64,000 bases of DNA, from NCBI GenBank assembly GCA_035695765.1, contig DASRRI010000091.1, positions 1 to 64,000 of the forward strand, given 5' to 3'. This document shows positions 18,049 through 26,810 of this stretch, piece after piece; within the stretch, counting starts at the first letter, position 1, and each line of letters starts with the position of its first letter. Source of the stretch: Dongia_A sp035695765. GTDB lineage: Bacteria > Pseudomonadota > Alphaproteobacteria > Dongiales > Dongiaceae. A program made the position numbers and the translations under genes. Below the pieces are notes generated by a model, which ran no database searches, was not told the DNA's origin, and was given only the letters and a program-made list of their open reading frames with translations.

Positions 18049-18690
18049 ATGTCGTTGACGCTCTATTTTCATCCCCTGTCGTCCTTCAGCCACAAAGTGC
18101 TCATCGCGCTCTATGAGAACGGCACGCCATTCGAGCCGCGCATCGTCGATCTGCTCGGCGAAGCCGCGGAGTACAGGAAGATCTGGCCGATCGGCAAAAT
18201 CCCGGTGCTGCGCGACGAGGCGAAGGACCGCACGATCCCCGAGACCAGCATCATCATCGAATATCTGGCGCGCTATTTTCCGGGCAAGACACAGCTTCTG
18301 CCGGCCGATCCCGACCTCTGCCGGCAGATGCGGCTGCGCGACCGCTTCTATGATCTCTATGTGAATGTGCCGATGCAGAAGATCGTCACCGACAAGCTGC
18401 GGCCTGCGGGCAAGAATGACCCCTTCGGCGTCGAGGAGGCGCGCGGCTTGCTGCAAACGTCGCTGGGCATGGTGGATCAGGACATGGCACGCAATCGCTG
18501 GGCCATGGGCGATGACTTCACGATGGCGGACTGCGCCGCCGCGCCCGCCTTGTTCTACACCAATGTGGTCGCGCCGTTCCGCGGCACACACAAGCATGCG
18601 GCCGCCTATCTCGACCGCCTGCTTGCGCGGCCCTCTTTCGCCCGCGTAATCAAGGAAGCCGAGCCCTATTTCGCGATGATGCCGAAGTAG
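18049..18690 (+). CDS. glutathione S-transferase family protein
   Basis: A 213-residue two-domain GST. The N-terminal thioredoxin-like domain begins LTLYFHPLSSFSHKVLIALYE, and the glutathione-contact motif is GKIPVL followed by ETSIIIEYL. The C-terminal helical domain contains MGDDFTMADCAAAP. ATG 18049 is preferred over 18031 because GAGG lies about 9 bases upstream. The gene is 39 bases after the ArsR gene in a detoxification-like cluster. The substrate is unknown. Confidence 0.88.
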   Translation: MSLTLYFHPLSSFSHKVLIALYENGTPFEPRIVDLLGEAAEYRKIWPIGKIPVLRDEAKDRTIPETSIIIEYLARYFPGKTQLLPADPDLCRQMRLRDRFYDLYVNVPMQKIVTDKLRPAGKNDPFGVEEARGLLQTSLGMVDQDMARNRWAMGDDFTMADCAAAPALFYTNVVAPFRGTHKHAAAYLDRLLARPSFARVIKEAEPYFAMMPK

Positions 18691-18723
18691 GCCTGCAAAC
18701 GCCTTCAACCCAAGGAGATCAGC

Positions 18724-19182
18724 ATGGCCGAGCGATCTGTCGCGCACGCGACCTTCAGTCTTCAGCGTACGTACGATTCACCGCCGGCGAAGGTGTTCAA
18801 GGCCTTTGCCGATCCTGCGATCAAACGCAGTTGGTTCGCTGAAGGCGAAGGTTGGGAGATCGAGGAATTCGTTGCCGACTTCAAGGTCGGCGGCTACGAA
18901 CGCAGCTGCTTCCGATTCCGCGGCGGCACGCCGATCCGCAATGACACGACCTATCACGACATCGTGCCGAATGAGCGCATCATCCTTGGCTACGTCATGA
19001 CGATCGGGGAGAACCGCATTTCCGCCTCGCTCGCGACCATCGTATTCAAGCCGGCCGGCGCGGGCACCGAGCTCATTTTCACCGAGCAGGGTGCATTCCT
19101 CGACGGCCTCGACACGGCAGGACCGCGCGAAGCGGGCTGGCGGGATCTGCTGGAAGCGCTCGGCAAGGCTCTGAAGCGGTGA
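18724..19182 (+). CDS. SRPBCC (AHSA1-like) domain protein
   Basis: A 152-residue Aha1/START-like ligand-binding fold. The opening ATFSLQRTYDSPPAKVFKAFADP and the closing IFTEQGAFLDGLD are typical of the family members encoded next to ArsR regulators. It has no catalytic motif. It precedes a second, related SRPBCC gene by 4 bases, so the pair probably arose by duplication and is co-translated. Confidence 0.85.
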   Translation: MAERSVAHATFSLQRTYDSPPAKVFKAFADPAIKRSWFAEGEGWEIEEFVADFKVGGYERSCFRFRGGTPIRNDTTYHDIVPNERIILGYVMTIGENRISASLATIVFKPAGAGTELIFTEQGAFLDGLDTAGPREAGWRDLLEALGKALKR

Positions 19183-19186
19183 CGCT

Positions 19187-19660
19187 ATGATCGAACGATC
19201 CGCGACCCACGGCACCTTCGCCATCGAACGCGTCTATGACGCCTCACCCGCGCGGGTGTTCAAGGCGTGGGCGGATCCCGAGGCCAAGGCGCGCTGGTTC
19301 GTGGGGCCTGCCGACTGGCAGTTGCTCGCGCGATCCATCGATTTCAGGATCGGCGGGGAGGAGCATCTGAGCGGCAGACGCACCGACTTCGTCTCGACCT
19401 TCGACGGATTCTATCATGACATCGTGCCGGACCAGCGCATCATCTACAGCTATGATATGCATCTGGACCAGCGGCACATTTCGGTCTCGCTGGCGACTGT
19501 GGAGTTCAGGCCAGATGGCGCCGGCACGCGGCTCATCTTCACAGAACAGGCCGTGTTCCTCGATGGCTACGACGATGCCGGCGGCCGGGAGCGCGGTACG
19601 CGGATACTGCTGGAGCAGCTTGGTGCGGAGCTGCAGCGTCAGGCGGGTGCATCGCAGTAA
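19187..19660 (+). CDS. SRPBCC (AHSA1-like) domain protein, second copy
   Basis: A 157-residue paralogue of the preceding gene, sharing THGTFAIERVYDASPARVFKAWADPEAKARWF at the start and IFTEQAVFLDGYDDAG near the end. The ligand is unknown. The 4-base spacing implies co-expression. Confidence 0.85.
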   Translation: MIERSATHGTFAIERVYDASPARVFKAWADPEAKARWFVGPADWQLLARSIDFRIGGEEHLSGRRTDFVSTFDGFYHDIVPDQRIIYSYDMHLDQRHISVSLATVEFRPDGAGTRLIFTEQAVFLDGYDDAGGRERGTRILLEQLGAELQRQAGASQ

Positions 19661-19786
19661 CCGATCGGTTTCCTGAACTTCAAAATTTCATAGTGGCCCT
19701 GTCGGTTTGCCCTCGCCCGCTTCGTCGTTCCGGTAGAGGCTGTGCTCTTCAGAGTGGCCTCCGACCCGAAACGATGGAGACGAACG

Positions 19787-20146
19787 ATGAAAGTCATGGT
19801 CATTGTGAAGGCGAGCAAGGATTCCGAAGCCGGCGTGATGCCGAGCCAGCAGCTGCTGGCCGACATGGGCAAATACAATGAAGAGCTAACGAAGGCCGGA
19901 ATCATGCTGGCCGGCGAAGGCTTGCAGCCGACATCCAAAGGCAAGCGCGTCCGCTTCGCCGGCCAGAACCGGACCGTCATCGACGGGCCATTCACCGAGA
20001 CCAAGGAACTGGTCGCCGGATTCTGGCTGTGGGAAGTGAAGTCGATGGACGAAGCCGTGGAATGGCTGAAACGCTGCCCCAATCCCCACAACGAAATCAC
20101 CGATGTGGAGATCCGCCCGCTAATTACGGCGGAGGATTTTGCGTAA
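19787..20146 (+). CDS. YCII-related (DGPF domain) protein
   Basis: A 119-residue small cytoplasmic protein. The family hallmark DGPFTETKELVAGFWLWEV is present, with the N-terminal MKVMVIVKASKDSEAG. YCII/DGPF proteins often accompany ECF sigma factors or ArsR-SRPBCC genes, and their role is unclear. The ATG at 19787 follows a GGAGA site. Confidence 0.85.
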   Translation: MKVMVIVKASKDSEAGVMPSQQLLADMGKYNEELTKAGIMLAGEGLQPTSKGKRVRFAGQNRTVIDGPFTETKELVAGFWLWEVKSMDEAVEWLKRCPNPHNEITDVEIRPLITAEDFA

Positions 20147-20316
20147 GAAGCCCCACGCTCCGATCGATAGCCAGCCCTCCCCTCTTTGTGGGGAGGACTT
20201 CTCTGCACTCATGTCATTCAAGAGCAACCGTAGCGGATACCTCGCCGTTCTCCGTTGAACGACGCGGTGAGCCTTCCTAGCTAAGGAAGATCCAACCTTC
20301 TCCGGGAGTATCCGCC

Positions 20317-21315
20317 ATGGAACGACGCAAGCTCGGCCGCCAAGGCCTTTCCGTTTCCGCGATCGGGTTCGGCTGCATGAGCCTTGGGATCGCGGACATC
20401 TATAGCAGCTCTGTTCGCAACGACGATGAGGCCATCGCGCTGATCCATCGTTCGCTCGATCTGGGGGTGACGTTCCTCGATACCGCCAACATCTATGGCG
20501 ATTCGGAGATCAAGGTCGGCAAGGCGCTGAAAGGCCGGCGCGATCGCGCGGAGCTCGCCACCAAGTTCGGCTTCACGGAAGCCAGCTCGAGCACGCCGCG
20601 GACCAGCGGCATCGATGGGCGGCCGGAGAGCGTGCGCAAAGCATGCGAGACCTCGCTCAAGCGCCTGGAGGTCGACCATATCGACCTCTATTACCTGCAT
20701 CGCGTCGATCCCAACGTGCCGATCGAAGAGACAATCGGCGCGATGGCAGAATTGGTGCGGTCGGGCAAGGTGCGCTATCTCGGCCTGTCCGAGGCAGGGG
20801 CTGCGACTATCCGGCGGGCGCACAAGGTCCATCCGCTCACCGCCATTCAGACCGAATATTCGCTGTGGAGCCGCGATCCAGAGGACGAGGTGCTGCCGGC
20901 CGTGCAGGAACTCGGCATCGGGTTCGTGCCGTACAGCCCGCTCGGCCGCGGCTTCCTGGCCGGCCGTTTCAAGCGGATCGAAGACCTGGCGCCGGACGAT
21001 TGGCGCCACGGTTCGCCGCGGTTCCAGGGCGAGAACTTCGCCAAGAACCTGGCATTGGTCGACCAGGTGAAGGCTCTTGCACGCGACAAGGGCTGCACGC
21101 CCTCGCAGCTCGCCCTCGCCTGGTTGCTGGCACGCGGCAAGGACATCGTGCCGATTCCCGGTACCAGCAGCATGGCCCGGCTGGAGGAGAATGCCGGCGC
21201 GGTCAACGTGCGTCTCTCTCCCGCCAATCTTGCGGCGATCGAAGAGATCGCGCCCAAAGGCGCCGCATCCGGACAGCGTTATGCGCCGAGCATGATGGAG
21301 ATGGTCAACCGCTGA
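20317..21315 (+). CDS. aldo/keto reductase
   Basis: A 332-residue NADPH-dependent oxidoreductase with a TIM-barrel fold. The catalytic tetrad can be placed: Asp and Tyr in DTANIYGDSE, Lys in LATKFG, and His in YYLHRVDP. The closing PIPGTSSMARLEENAGA binds the cofactor. It resembles the YajO/Tas-like group that reduces aldehydes and methylglyoxal. It is followed 8 bases later by a GNAT gene. Confidence 0.93.
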   Translation: MERRKLGRQGLSVSAIGFGCMSLGIADIYSSSVRNDDEAIALIHRSLDLGVTFLDTANIYGDSEIKVGKALKGRRDRAELATKFGFTEASSSTPRTSGIDGRPESVRKACETSLKRLEVDHIDLYYLHRVDPNVPIEETIGAMAELVRSGKVRYLGLSEAGAATIRRAHKVHPLTAIQTEYSLWSRDPEDEVLPAVQELGIGFVPYSPLGRGFLAGRFKRIEDLAPDDWRHGSPRFQGENFAKNLALVDQVKALARDKGCTPSQLALAWLLARGKDIVPIPGTSSMARLEENAGAVNVRLSPANLAAIEEIAPKGAASGQRYAPSMMEMVNR

Positions 21316-21323
21316 AGGGCGGC

Positions 21324-21902
21324 ATGAAGCTCGCCATCCGTCCCCTGACGCCGGAACTCTGGCCGGCGCTCTCGGACCTGTTCGATACCAAAGGTCCTTG
21401 CAGCCGGTGCTGGTGCATGGCGGGAAGGATCGGCGCGGCCTATCGAAAGCAGCCGGCCGATCGGAACAAGGCTGCGTTCCGCGCGATCGTGAAAAACGGC
21501 CCGCCGCCGGGATTATTGGCGTTCGATGGCGAGCGCGCGGTCGGCTGGTGCCAGATCACGCCGCGTGATGAAGTGCCGGCGCTGGACCGCATCCATCATC
21601 TCAAGCGCGTGGATGATGCCGCGGTCTGGTCCATCTCCTGCTTCTATGTGCGCATCGGCTATCGCAGGCGCGGCATCACCAAGGCGCTGATTGCCGAAGC
21701 TTTGAAGGTCGCGAGGCGCGCCAAGGCGCCCGCCCTCGAAGCCTATCCGTTCGATGCCGATCTATCGCCCAGCGCCTCCAGCACCGGATATTTCACCACT
21801 TTCGCCCGCGCCGGATTCAAGGAGGTCGCCCGACACAGGCCAGCGCGCCCGATCATGCGCCATGACCTGAAGCAGCGCGGCCAGCGGACGAGGCGCACGT
21901 AG
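21324..21902 (+). CDS. GNAT family N-acetyltransferase
   Basis: A 192-residue acetyltransferase with the CSRCWCMAGRIG N-terminal cysteine block and the acetyl-CoA loop CFYVRIGYRRRGITKALI. It is the type often annotated as a GNAT of unknown substrate. ATG 21324 sits 8 bases after the aldo/keto reductase stop. Its 3' end may meet the decayed 2'-5' RNA ligase on the other strand. Confidence 0.85.
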   Translation: MKLAIRPLTPELWPALSDLFDTKGPCSRCWCMAGRIGAAYRKQPADRNKAAFRAIVKNGPPPGLLAFDGERAVGWCQITPRDEVPALDRIHHLKRVDDAAVWSISCFYVRIGYRRRGITKALIAEALKVARRAKAPALEAYPFDADLSPSASSTGYFTTFARAGFKEVARHRPARPIMRHDLKQRGQRTRRT

Positions 21903-22439
21903 CGGCCGAGACCAGGCTGTGAACCAGCACGAACACCCGCACCGCCCAGCTGATCGGGTCGATCGCCTCCTCCCCGATCGCACGTTGGTCATAGAGCAGT
22001 GTGAGGTGCGGCAGCCAATCCGTCCTGGACCAGCGCCCAAGTCCGGCCTCCTGCATCGCGGAGCCGAGCATCTCGCGGAATCGGATCAGTCCCGCAACAC
22101 CATCGCCGCCGCACAGCACGAGCGGCCTGTTCCGGCCGTTGCCGAGGCTCTTCGCATGATCGAGCGCGATCCGGAACGGCGGCATCGCGATGCGCGACGC
22201 GGGGTTCGGCTGCAGCCGCGACAATGTCCTTCGGCAGGTGATCGGCGATATAGTGCAGGGAGATATGAAAGCGTTTCGGCGCGAGCGGCTTGCCTGTCAA
22301 GCCATGCTTGTCACATAGCCGCTGCGCCAGATGCGGCAATGCGCGCCGCAGCTTTCGCGTCCGGCAGAAGCGCGATGAACACGCTCTCGCCCGACTGCGG
22401 CGCCGCCTCGAATCCGGCGAACGACAATTGCCCTGACAT
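21890..22439 (-). pseudogene. 2'-5' RNA ligase (ThpR/LigT-like) broken by frameshifts
   Basis: Reading from an ATG at 22439, the frame gives MSGQLSFAGFEAAPQ and then FIALLPDA. It then shifts near 22340 to a frame with the family motif FHISLHYI (H-x-S/T-L), and shifts again near 22205 to the frame holding the second motif, PHLTLLYD. The C-terminal HSLV near 21910 may be followed by another shift. Both catalytic His-x-Thr/Ser motifs survive but no single frame encodes both, so the gene is probably inactive. The function would be ligation or cyclic-phosphate hydrolysis of RNA ends. Confidence 0.78.
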
Positions 22440-22512
22440 GCGTCAAGCGATCCCACGCCCCTGCCCTGGCCGTCATAGCTTGCTATGCTGCCGCCGCTCT
22501 TGCACTACGACA

Positions 22513-22977
22513 TCATCGCATCGTCGCAACCAGGTCCGTGAGCTGATCGAGGCCGGAGTTGAAGCCCTTCTCATAGCCGAGGCCGAGATACTCTTTCTTC
22601 ATGGCGACGGATTCAAATAAAGTGCTGATGGTCAACGTGGTCCTGCCGCCCGCCTCTTCGAACGTGACCGTGACGATCATCTTCGGCGCGCCGGGGCTTT
22701 CGAATGCATTGTCATAGACGAGTTTCCGGTTGGGCATTATCTCGAGATATTGGCCGCCGAACGGCGTGTTCTGGACGCCGCTGGGTCCCGTCATAGCCAT
22801 GCGGAATCGTCCGCCCTTGCGGAAGTCGACCTCGCACATAGTGACCGGCCAGCCCTTTGGGCCGAACCATTTCATCAGATGCTCGGGCTTGCTCCACGCC
22901 TCGAACAGCAGGCGCGCCGGCGCCTCGTAGTGGCGCGTGATGACGTGGGTGCGATCGGCGACCGATTCACTGCTCAC
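22513..22977 (-). CDS. SRPBCC (AHSA1-like) domain protein
   Basis: A 154-residue START-like protein with the family opening VITRHYEAPARLLFEAWSKPEH and the central WFGPKGWPVT, which is typical of members co-transcribed with ArsR regulators. It lies 10 bases downstream of a Tat-exported hydrolase, which itself overlaps the ArsR gene, forming a three-gene unit. Confidence 0.88.
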   Translation of the reverse strand: MSSESVADRTHVITRHYEAPARLLFEAWSKPEHLMKWFGPKGWPVTMCEVDFRKGGRFRMAMTGPSGVQNTPFGGQYLEIMPNRKLVYDNAFESPGAPKMIVTVTFEEAGGRTTLTISTLFESVAMKKEYLGLGYEKGFNSGLDQLTDLVATMR

Positions 22978-22987
22978 GAGACCTCCC

Positions 22988-23911
22988 TTACCCTGCGATC
23001 CGCTCTTCGACCATCGGTTCCAGCCAGGCGCCGCGCCTCACGCTCGACATGTGGGTGGTGCCGGGCAGGATGGCGAGCCGCGCACCGGGGATAAGGCGCA
23101 TCATCTCCGCCGCATGCTCGATCCGCGTGAAGTCATTGTCGCCGATCGCGACCAGGGTCGGCGCGCGCACGCTACGAAGCTCCGCTTCGCTCCAGCCCGG
23201 CCAATCCGCCAGCATCTGGTTCAGCTTTGCGAGCGCGCGGTCGAAGCCGGCGGGATCGGGATTGTCGCGCTCGAAGCCGGTGCGCCAGGCGGCGAAATCT
23301 GCCTCGGTCGGCAGCAGCGGAGCGAGCGCTGGAGAGGGTTGCTGGATCTGGCCGCGCTGCAGCTTGACCAGCTCCGGCAGCATGCCTTCGAGGTTATAGA
23401 ACGCGCTGAGCGGAGTCATGCTTGCGACCAGGTCCGCATGGCGGATGGCCATGCCCATGGCGATGATGCCGCCGAGGCTGTGGCCGAGCAGATGCGCCTG
23501 CTTGATCTTTAGATGCGCCAGCACGCCGGCGGTGTCCTCCACCATCCGATCGATCGTGACCGGACCCTCGCGGTCGCCGGTGTGGCCGTGGCCTTGCTGC
23601 TCGATCGCGATCACCGGCCGGGTGCGCGCGAAGCGTGGCAGGAGATCGCCGGCGAAGGCCGTCTCGATCGACATCGCGCCGCCATGCAAGAGGACGATCG
23701 GGATCTTGCCTGTGTCGAGCGAGGCGCCATGCAGCTCGTAATAGACCTTGAGGCCGTCGACCGGAGCGTAGCCGCTCGATCCGGAGTCTGCGAACGCCGT
23801 GCCGCTGCGGCCAAGGCCTGCGGCCAGCAGCGCGCCGGCGCCGAGCAGCAGCCGGCGGCTGCAGCGCGGGCGTTCCCAGATTGGCTCACTTGTGCTTTCG
23901 CTTGCCGGCAT
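22988..23911 (-). CDS. exported alpha/beta hydrolase
   Basis: A 307-residue hydrolase. The N-terminus carries RRLLLGAGALLAAGLG, a likely Tat or lipoprotein-like export signal. The oxyanion motif is LLHGGAM, the nucleophile Ser is in LLGHSLGGI, and the catalytic His is in GTTHMS near the end. It could be an esterase or a peptidase-like enzyme. The gene starts inside the 3' end of the ArsR gene (26-base overlap), so the two are tightly coupled. Confidence 0.82.
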   Translation of the reverse strand: MPASESTSEPIWERPRCSRRLLLGAGALLAAGLGRSGTAFADSGSSGYAPVDGLKVYYELHGASLDTGKIPIVLLHGGAMSIETAFAGDLLPRFARTRPVIAIEQQGHGHTGDREGPVTIDRMVEDTAGVLAHLKIKQAHLLGHSLGGIIAMGMAIRHADLVASMTPLSAFYNLEGMLPELVKLQRGQIQQPSPALAPLLPTEADFAAWRTGFERDNPDPAGFDRALAKLNQMLADWPGWSEAELRSVRAPTLVAIGDNDFTRIEHAAEMMRLIPGARLAILPGTTHMSSVRRGAWLEPMVEERIAG

Positions 23912-24251
23912 GCAGCTTCTCCTTCCGTCCCAGCTCCCTCACGTAGGAATCGAGCTGATCGAGGCTCTCCTCCCAGCAGCGCTGATAGTCGCCGATCCAG
24001 CGCGCCGCGCGCTCCAGCGGCGCGGCATTGATGCGCACCGGGCGGAACTGCGCGTTGCGGCCGCGCGAGACGAGGCCAGCGTCCTCCAGCACCTTCAGAT
24101 GCTTGGAGATGGTGGGCTGGCTGAGATCGAACGGCGCGACCAGCTCGTTCACCGTCGCCTCGCCGTTGGCGAGGCGTGCCAGGATCGCGCGCCGGGTCGG
24201 ATCGGCAAGCGCGCCGAAGATGCGGTCCAGCTGCTCGGCGGGCGCGGCCAT
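23886..24251 (-). CDS. ArsR-family transcriptional regulator
   Basis: A 121-residue winged-helix repressor (IFGALADPTRRAILARLANGEATV, recognition helix LSQPTISKHLKVLEDAGLVSR). It is of the SRPBCC-associated type without metal-binding cysteines. The downstream hydrolase and SRPBCC genes are its likely targets. A palindromic AT-rich site lies just upstream. Confidence 0.9.
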   Translation of the reverse strand: MAAPAEQLDRIFGALADPTRRAILARLANGEATVNELVAPFDLSQPTISKHLKVLEDAGLVSRGRNAQFRPVRINAAPLERAARWIGDYQRCWEESLDQLDSYVRELGRKEKLHAGKRKHK

Positions 24252-24263
24252 ATATCGCTCACT

Positions 24264-24288
24264 AGCTATATTGCTATATATGCATATA
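24264..24288 (-). promoter_or_regulatory. candidate operator of the ArsR-hydrolase-SRPBCC unit
   Basis: Upstream of the ArsR ATG there is a direct repeat GCTATAT-T-GCTATAT (24264-24278) followed by a perfect 12-bp palindrome TATATGCATATA (24277-24288). Location and symmetry fit a repressor site for the adjacent ArsR protein. The palindrome core resembles the one in front of the other ArsR gene at 17651. Confidence 0.5.
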
Positions 24289-24325
24289 CCGGCCGGCCGC
24301 TGGGGTCAAGCGAGACGACCGGAAG

Positions 24326-24862
24326 TCAGGGCCGCGCGATCTCCGCAAGGAGTGCTTGCATCATGCGGCGCATGTCCGCCCGCGCGTCGGCGGCGAGCAG
24401 AGCTTGGAGCTCGTCGCCGCTCTTGCCCATCAGATGCAAGGTGAGCCCGTCTTCCGACACCACGCGGCCCGACATCGTGCGCAACACTTCGGCGAGCGCC
24501 GGGCGGACATGCTCGCCGCGGCCGTTGGCATGAACCATCACGATCGGCTTGTCAGGAAACTCCGCGCGCGACACCAGCCAGTCCAGCGCATTCTTGAGGC
24601 CGCCCGGAATGCCGTGGGCATATTCCGGAACCGCGCACAAGAGCGCGTCGGCCGCCGCGACTGAGGCGGCAAAGCGCTGCACGATCTGCGGCGTCCGCTC
24701 GCCTTCGAGATCGGGATTGAAGATCGGCAGCGCACCGATCGCCGCGAAGCTGAAATGCGCCAGGTCCGCGCACTGTGCCGCAATCGCCCGAAGCAGCGTG
24801 GTGTTAGTCGACGCCTGCCGCACGCTTCCGGAGATGCAAAGAAGGTGGGGCCGCGATGTCAT
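24326..24862 (-). CDS. NADPH-dependent FMN reductase family protein
   Basis: A 178-residue flavodoxin-fold reductase. The phosphate-binding SGSVRQASTNTTLLRA and the flavin-binding PEYAHGIPGGLKNALDWLV are the family signatures. It probably reduces FMN or quinones, or an azo-type substrate. The start at 24862 overlaps the stop of the upstream MarR gene by 4 bases, so the regulator and enzyme are co-translated. Confidence 0.9.
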   Translation of the reverse strand: MTSRPHLLCISGSVRQASTNTTLLRAIAAQCADLAHFSFAAIGALPIFNPDLEGERTPQIVQRFAASVAAADALLCAVPEYAHGIPGGLKNALDWLVSRAEFPDKPIVMVHANGRGEHVRPALAEVLRTMSGRVVSEDGLTLHLMGKSGDELQALLAADARADMRRMMQALLAEIARP

Positions 24863-25329
24863 GTCTGCTGACCCTCGATCAGCGCGGCTGCCGCTTCCGC
24901 CAAGCGGCGGGCGAGACTGGGTGACAGGCACTTGGCGAGCTTGGCGTGAGCCCTGCGCCAGAGGGGGATGGCGGCTTCCAGGCGGCGCGCGCCCGTCTCG
25001 GTCAGCCAGACGGCGCGGCGGCGCAGGTCGCTCTCGACGATGGTGATCTCGATCAGTCCCTGCCCTTCCAGCGTGCGCAGGTTGCGCGAGAGGGTCGATT
25101 GCTCGAGGCCGGTGCTGCGCGCCAGGGCGCCCAGCGTATCATCCTCGGCCGCGGCGATTTGTGCCATCAGGCCGAGCTGGGCGACGGAGAGACCGCTTGC
25201 CGCCATCTCGCGCTCCAGGAACTGGGTGATGTGGCGGGCGGCCAGCCGGCTGTTCCAGCCGGCGCAGCTCTCGACCAGCCGGCGGGCATCGGTGCGGAGG
25301 GTCTTTCGGGGTTGAGGTCGGATCGTCAT
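24859..25329 (-). CDS. MarR-family transcriptional regulator
   Basis: A 156-residue winged-helix regulator (LSVAQLGLMAQIA, recognition segment LARSTGLEQSTLSRNLRTLEGQGLI, wing with DLRRRAVWLTETG). Its ATG is at 25329; longer in-frame extensions run into the divergent gene. It is co-translated with the FMN reductase and divergent from the DUF488 gene, with a palindrome between them, so it may control both. Confidence 0.9.
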   Translation of the reverse strand: MTIRPQPRKTLRTDARRLVESCAGWNSRLAARHITQFLEREMAASGLSVAQLGLMAQIAAAEDDTLGALARSTGLEQSTLSRNLRTLEGQGLIEITIVESDLRRRAVWLTETGARRLEAAIPLWRRAHAKLAKCLSPSLARRLAEAAAALIEGQQT

Positions 25330-25335
25330 TCGTAT

Positions 25336-25347
25336 ATGTATATACAT
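25336..25347. promoter_or_regulatory. palindrome between marR-like and DUF488 genes
   Basis: The perfect 12-bp palindrome ATGTATATACAT lies in the 27-base gap between the two divergent start codons. Its place and symmetry make it a candidate MarR operator overlapping both promoters. Confidence 0.5.
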
Positions 25348-25356
25348 TATTTGTAG

Positions 25357-25797
25357 ATGCATGGAAGTAGGGACGTGCGCCAACCGACCCTGAAGCGCGT
25401 CTATGATCCGCCCTCGCCGAGCGAGGGCACACGCATCCTGGTCGACCGGCTGTGGCCGCGCGGGATCGCGAAGGACAAGGCCGGGATCGATCTCTGGCTC
25501 AAGGACATCGCGCCGAGCCACGCACTGCGCAAGAAGTTCCATGGCAAGCCAGAGGCCTGGGATGAGTTCTGTTCGGCCTATTCCGCCGAGCTGGAAGAAC
25601 CGGCGGCCCAGGAAGCGGTGACGCAACTGCTGACGTACCTGCGCAAGGGGCCGGTCACTCTGCTCTATGCCGCCCGCGACGAGGAGCGCAACAATGCCGT
25701 GGCGCTGCTGCAGTGGCTGAAGAAAAACGTGAGCCGGCGCGCCAAAGGACCGCGACGCACGAAGGGAGCCAAGCGCGGAAGGACCCGCCAAGCATGA
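25357..25797 (+). CDS. DUF488 family protein
   Basis: A 146-residue protein of the DUF488 (YeaO-like) family: LKRVYDPPSPSEGTRILVDRLWPRG at the start, the KDIAPSHALRKKF element, and LLYAARDEERNNAVAL. The basic C-terminal tail (RRAKGPRRTKGAKRGR) is unusual and could bind nucleic acid. Its stop overlaps the next start (ATGA). Confidence 0.88.
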   Translation: MHGSRDVRQPTLKRVYDPPSPSEGTRILVDRLWPRGIAKDKAGIDLWLKDIAPSHALRKKFHGKPEAWDEFCSAYSAELEEPAAQEAVTQLLTYLRKGPVTLLYAARDEERNNAVALLQWLKKNVSRRAKGPRRTKGAKRGRTRQA

Positions 25798-26735
25798 GTG
25801 CGAGCAGCGTCCTGGAGGCTATCGGAAACACGCCGCTGGTGGAGTTGCGCAACGTGGTGCCGCCGAACTGCGCCAAGATTTTTGTCAAGCTTGAGGGCCA
25901 GAATCCGACCGGCAGTATGAAAGACCGCATGGCGCAGGCCATGATTGCCCGGGCGGAGAACGATGGCAGATTGAAGCCCGGCGATACCGTCGTCGAATAT
26001 ACGGGCGGCAGTACTGGCGCGTCCCTCGCGCTGGTCTGCGCCGCGAAGGGATACCGGCTTCGCGTCGTCACCTCCAATGCGTTCAGCGAGGAGAAGTTGA
26101 CCCAGATGGCGGCCTTCGGCGCGGAGCTGACGCTCATTGAAAGCGAAGGGGGACTGATCACCCGAAAACTCATCTCCGACATGATCGAAGCCGCCAGGGA
26201 AATCAGCCGGCAGCCGCGCACGTACTGGACGGACCAGCTCAACAATGCGGACAGCATCGCCGGCTACTACCCGATGGGCGAGGAGATCTGGACTCAATCG
26301 AGCGGTCGGATTGATGCAATCGTCCAGTCGATTGGAACGGCCGCCTCTTTGCGCGGCGTGGCAACCGTGCTGAGACGCTGCAATCCAGCGGTCAGGATCG
26401 CGGCGGTCGAGCCAGGCGAATCCGCTGTGCTATCGGGCGGTCCGGCCGGCGCTCACAAAATAGAAGGAATTGGAATCGGCTATGCCCCGCCACTCTGGGA
26501 GCCCGGCCTGGTGGACGAGATTGTTCCGGTTCCGACTGCCGAAGCTGAAGCCATGGCCAGGCGCTTGGCCCGGGAGGAAGGGCTCTTTGCGGGTACGTCA
26601 TCCGGGGCGAACGTCGTTGGAGCAATTCGAGTGGGCGAGCGACTGGGACCAGGCGCTAGAATAGCTACCCTGCTGGTGGATTCTGGCCTCAAATACATGA
26701 GCACCGAGGTGTACAGACGGCCAAAGGGCGTTTGA
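25794..26735 (+). CDS. cysteine synthase-like PLP enzyme
   Basis: A fold-type II PLP enzyme of 313 residues, the usual CysK/CysM length. Lys43 in NPTGSMKDRM is the Schiff-base lysine. The phosphate/substrate loop reads EYTGGSTGASLA, which differs from the classic CysK TSGNTG loop. The C-terminal GTSSGANVVGAI binds the PLP phosphate. It would make cysteine from O-acetylserine and sulfide or a related substrate; the altered loop leaves the substrate open. The start overlaps the DUF488 stop. Confidence 0.85.
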   Translation: MSASSVLEAIGNTPLVELRNVVPPNCAKIFVKLEGQNPTGSMKDRMAQAMIARAENDGRLKPGDTVVEYTGGSTGASLALVCAAKGYRLRVVTSNAFSEEKLTQMAAFGAELTLIESEGGLITRKLISDMIEAAREISRQPRTYWTDQLNNADSIAGYYPMGEEIWTQSSGRIDAIVQSIGTAASLRGVATVLRRCNPAVRIAAVEPGESAVLSGGPAGAHKIEGIGIGYAPPLWEPGLVDEIVPVPTAEAEAMARRLAREEGLFAGTSSGANVVGAIRVGERLGPGARIATLLVDSGLKYMSTEVYRRPKGV

Positions 26736-26810
26736 GCCCGGATCCTCGCGTCACTGCCCATTCGGTTATATGGTAGCTTGAGGCCGGCCAAACAGCCGAT
26801 GGGAGCCAAG

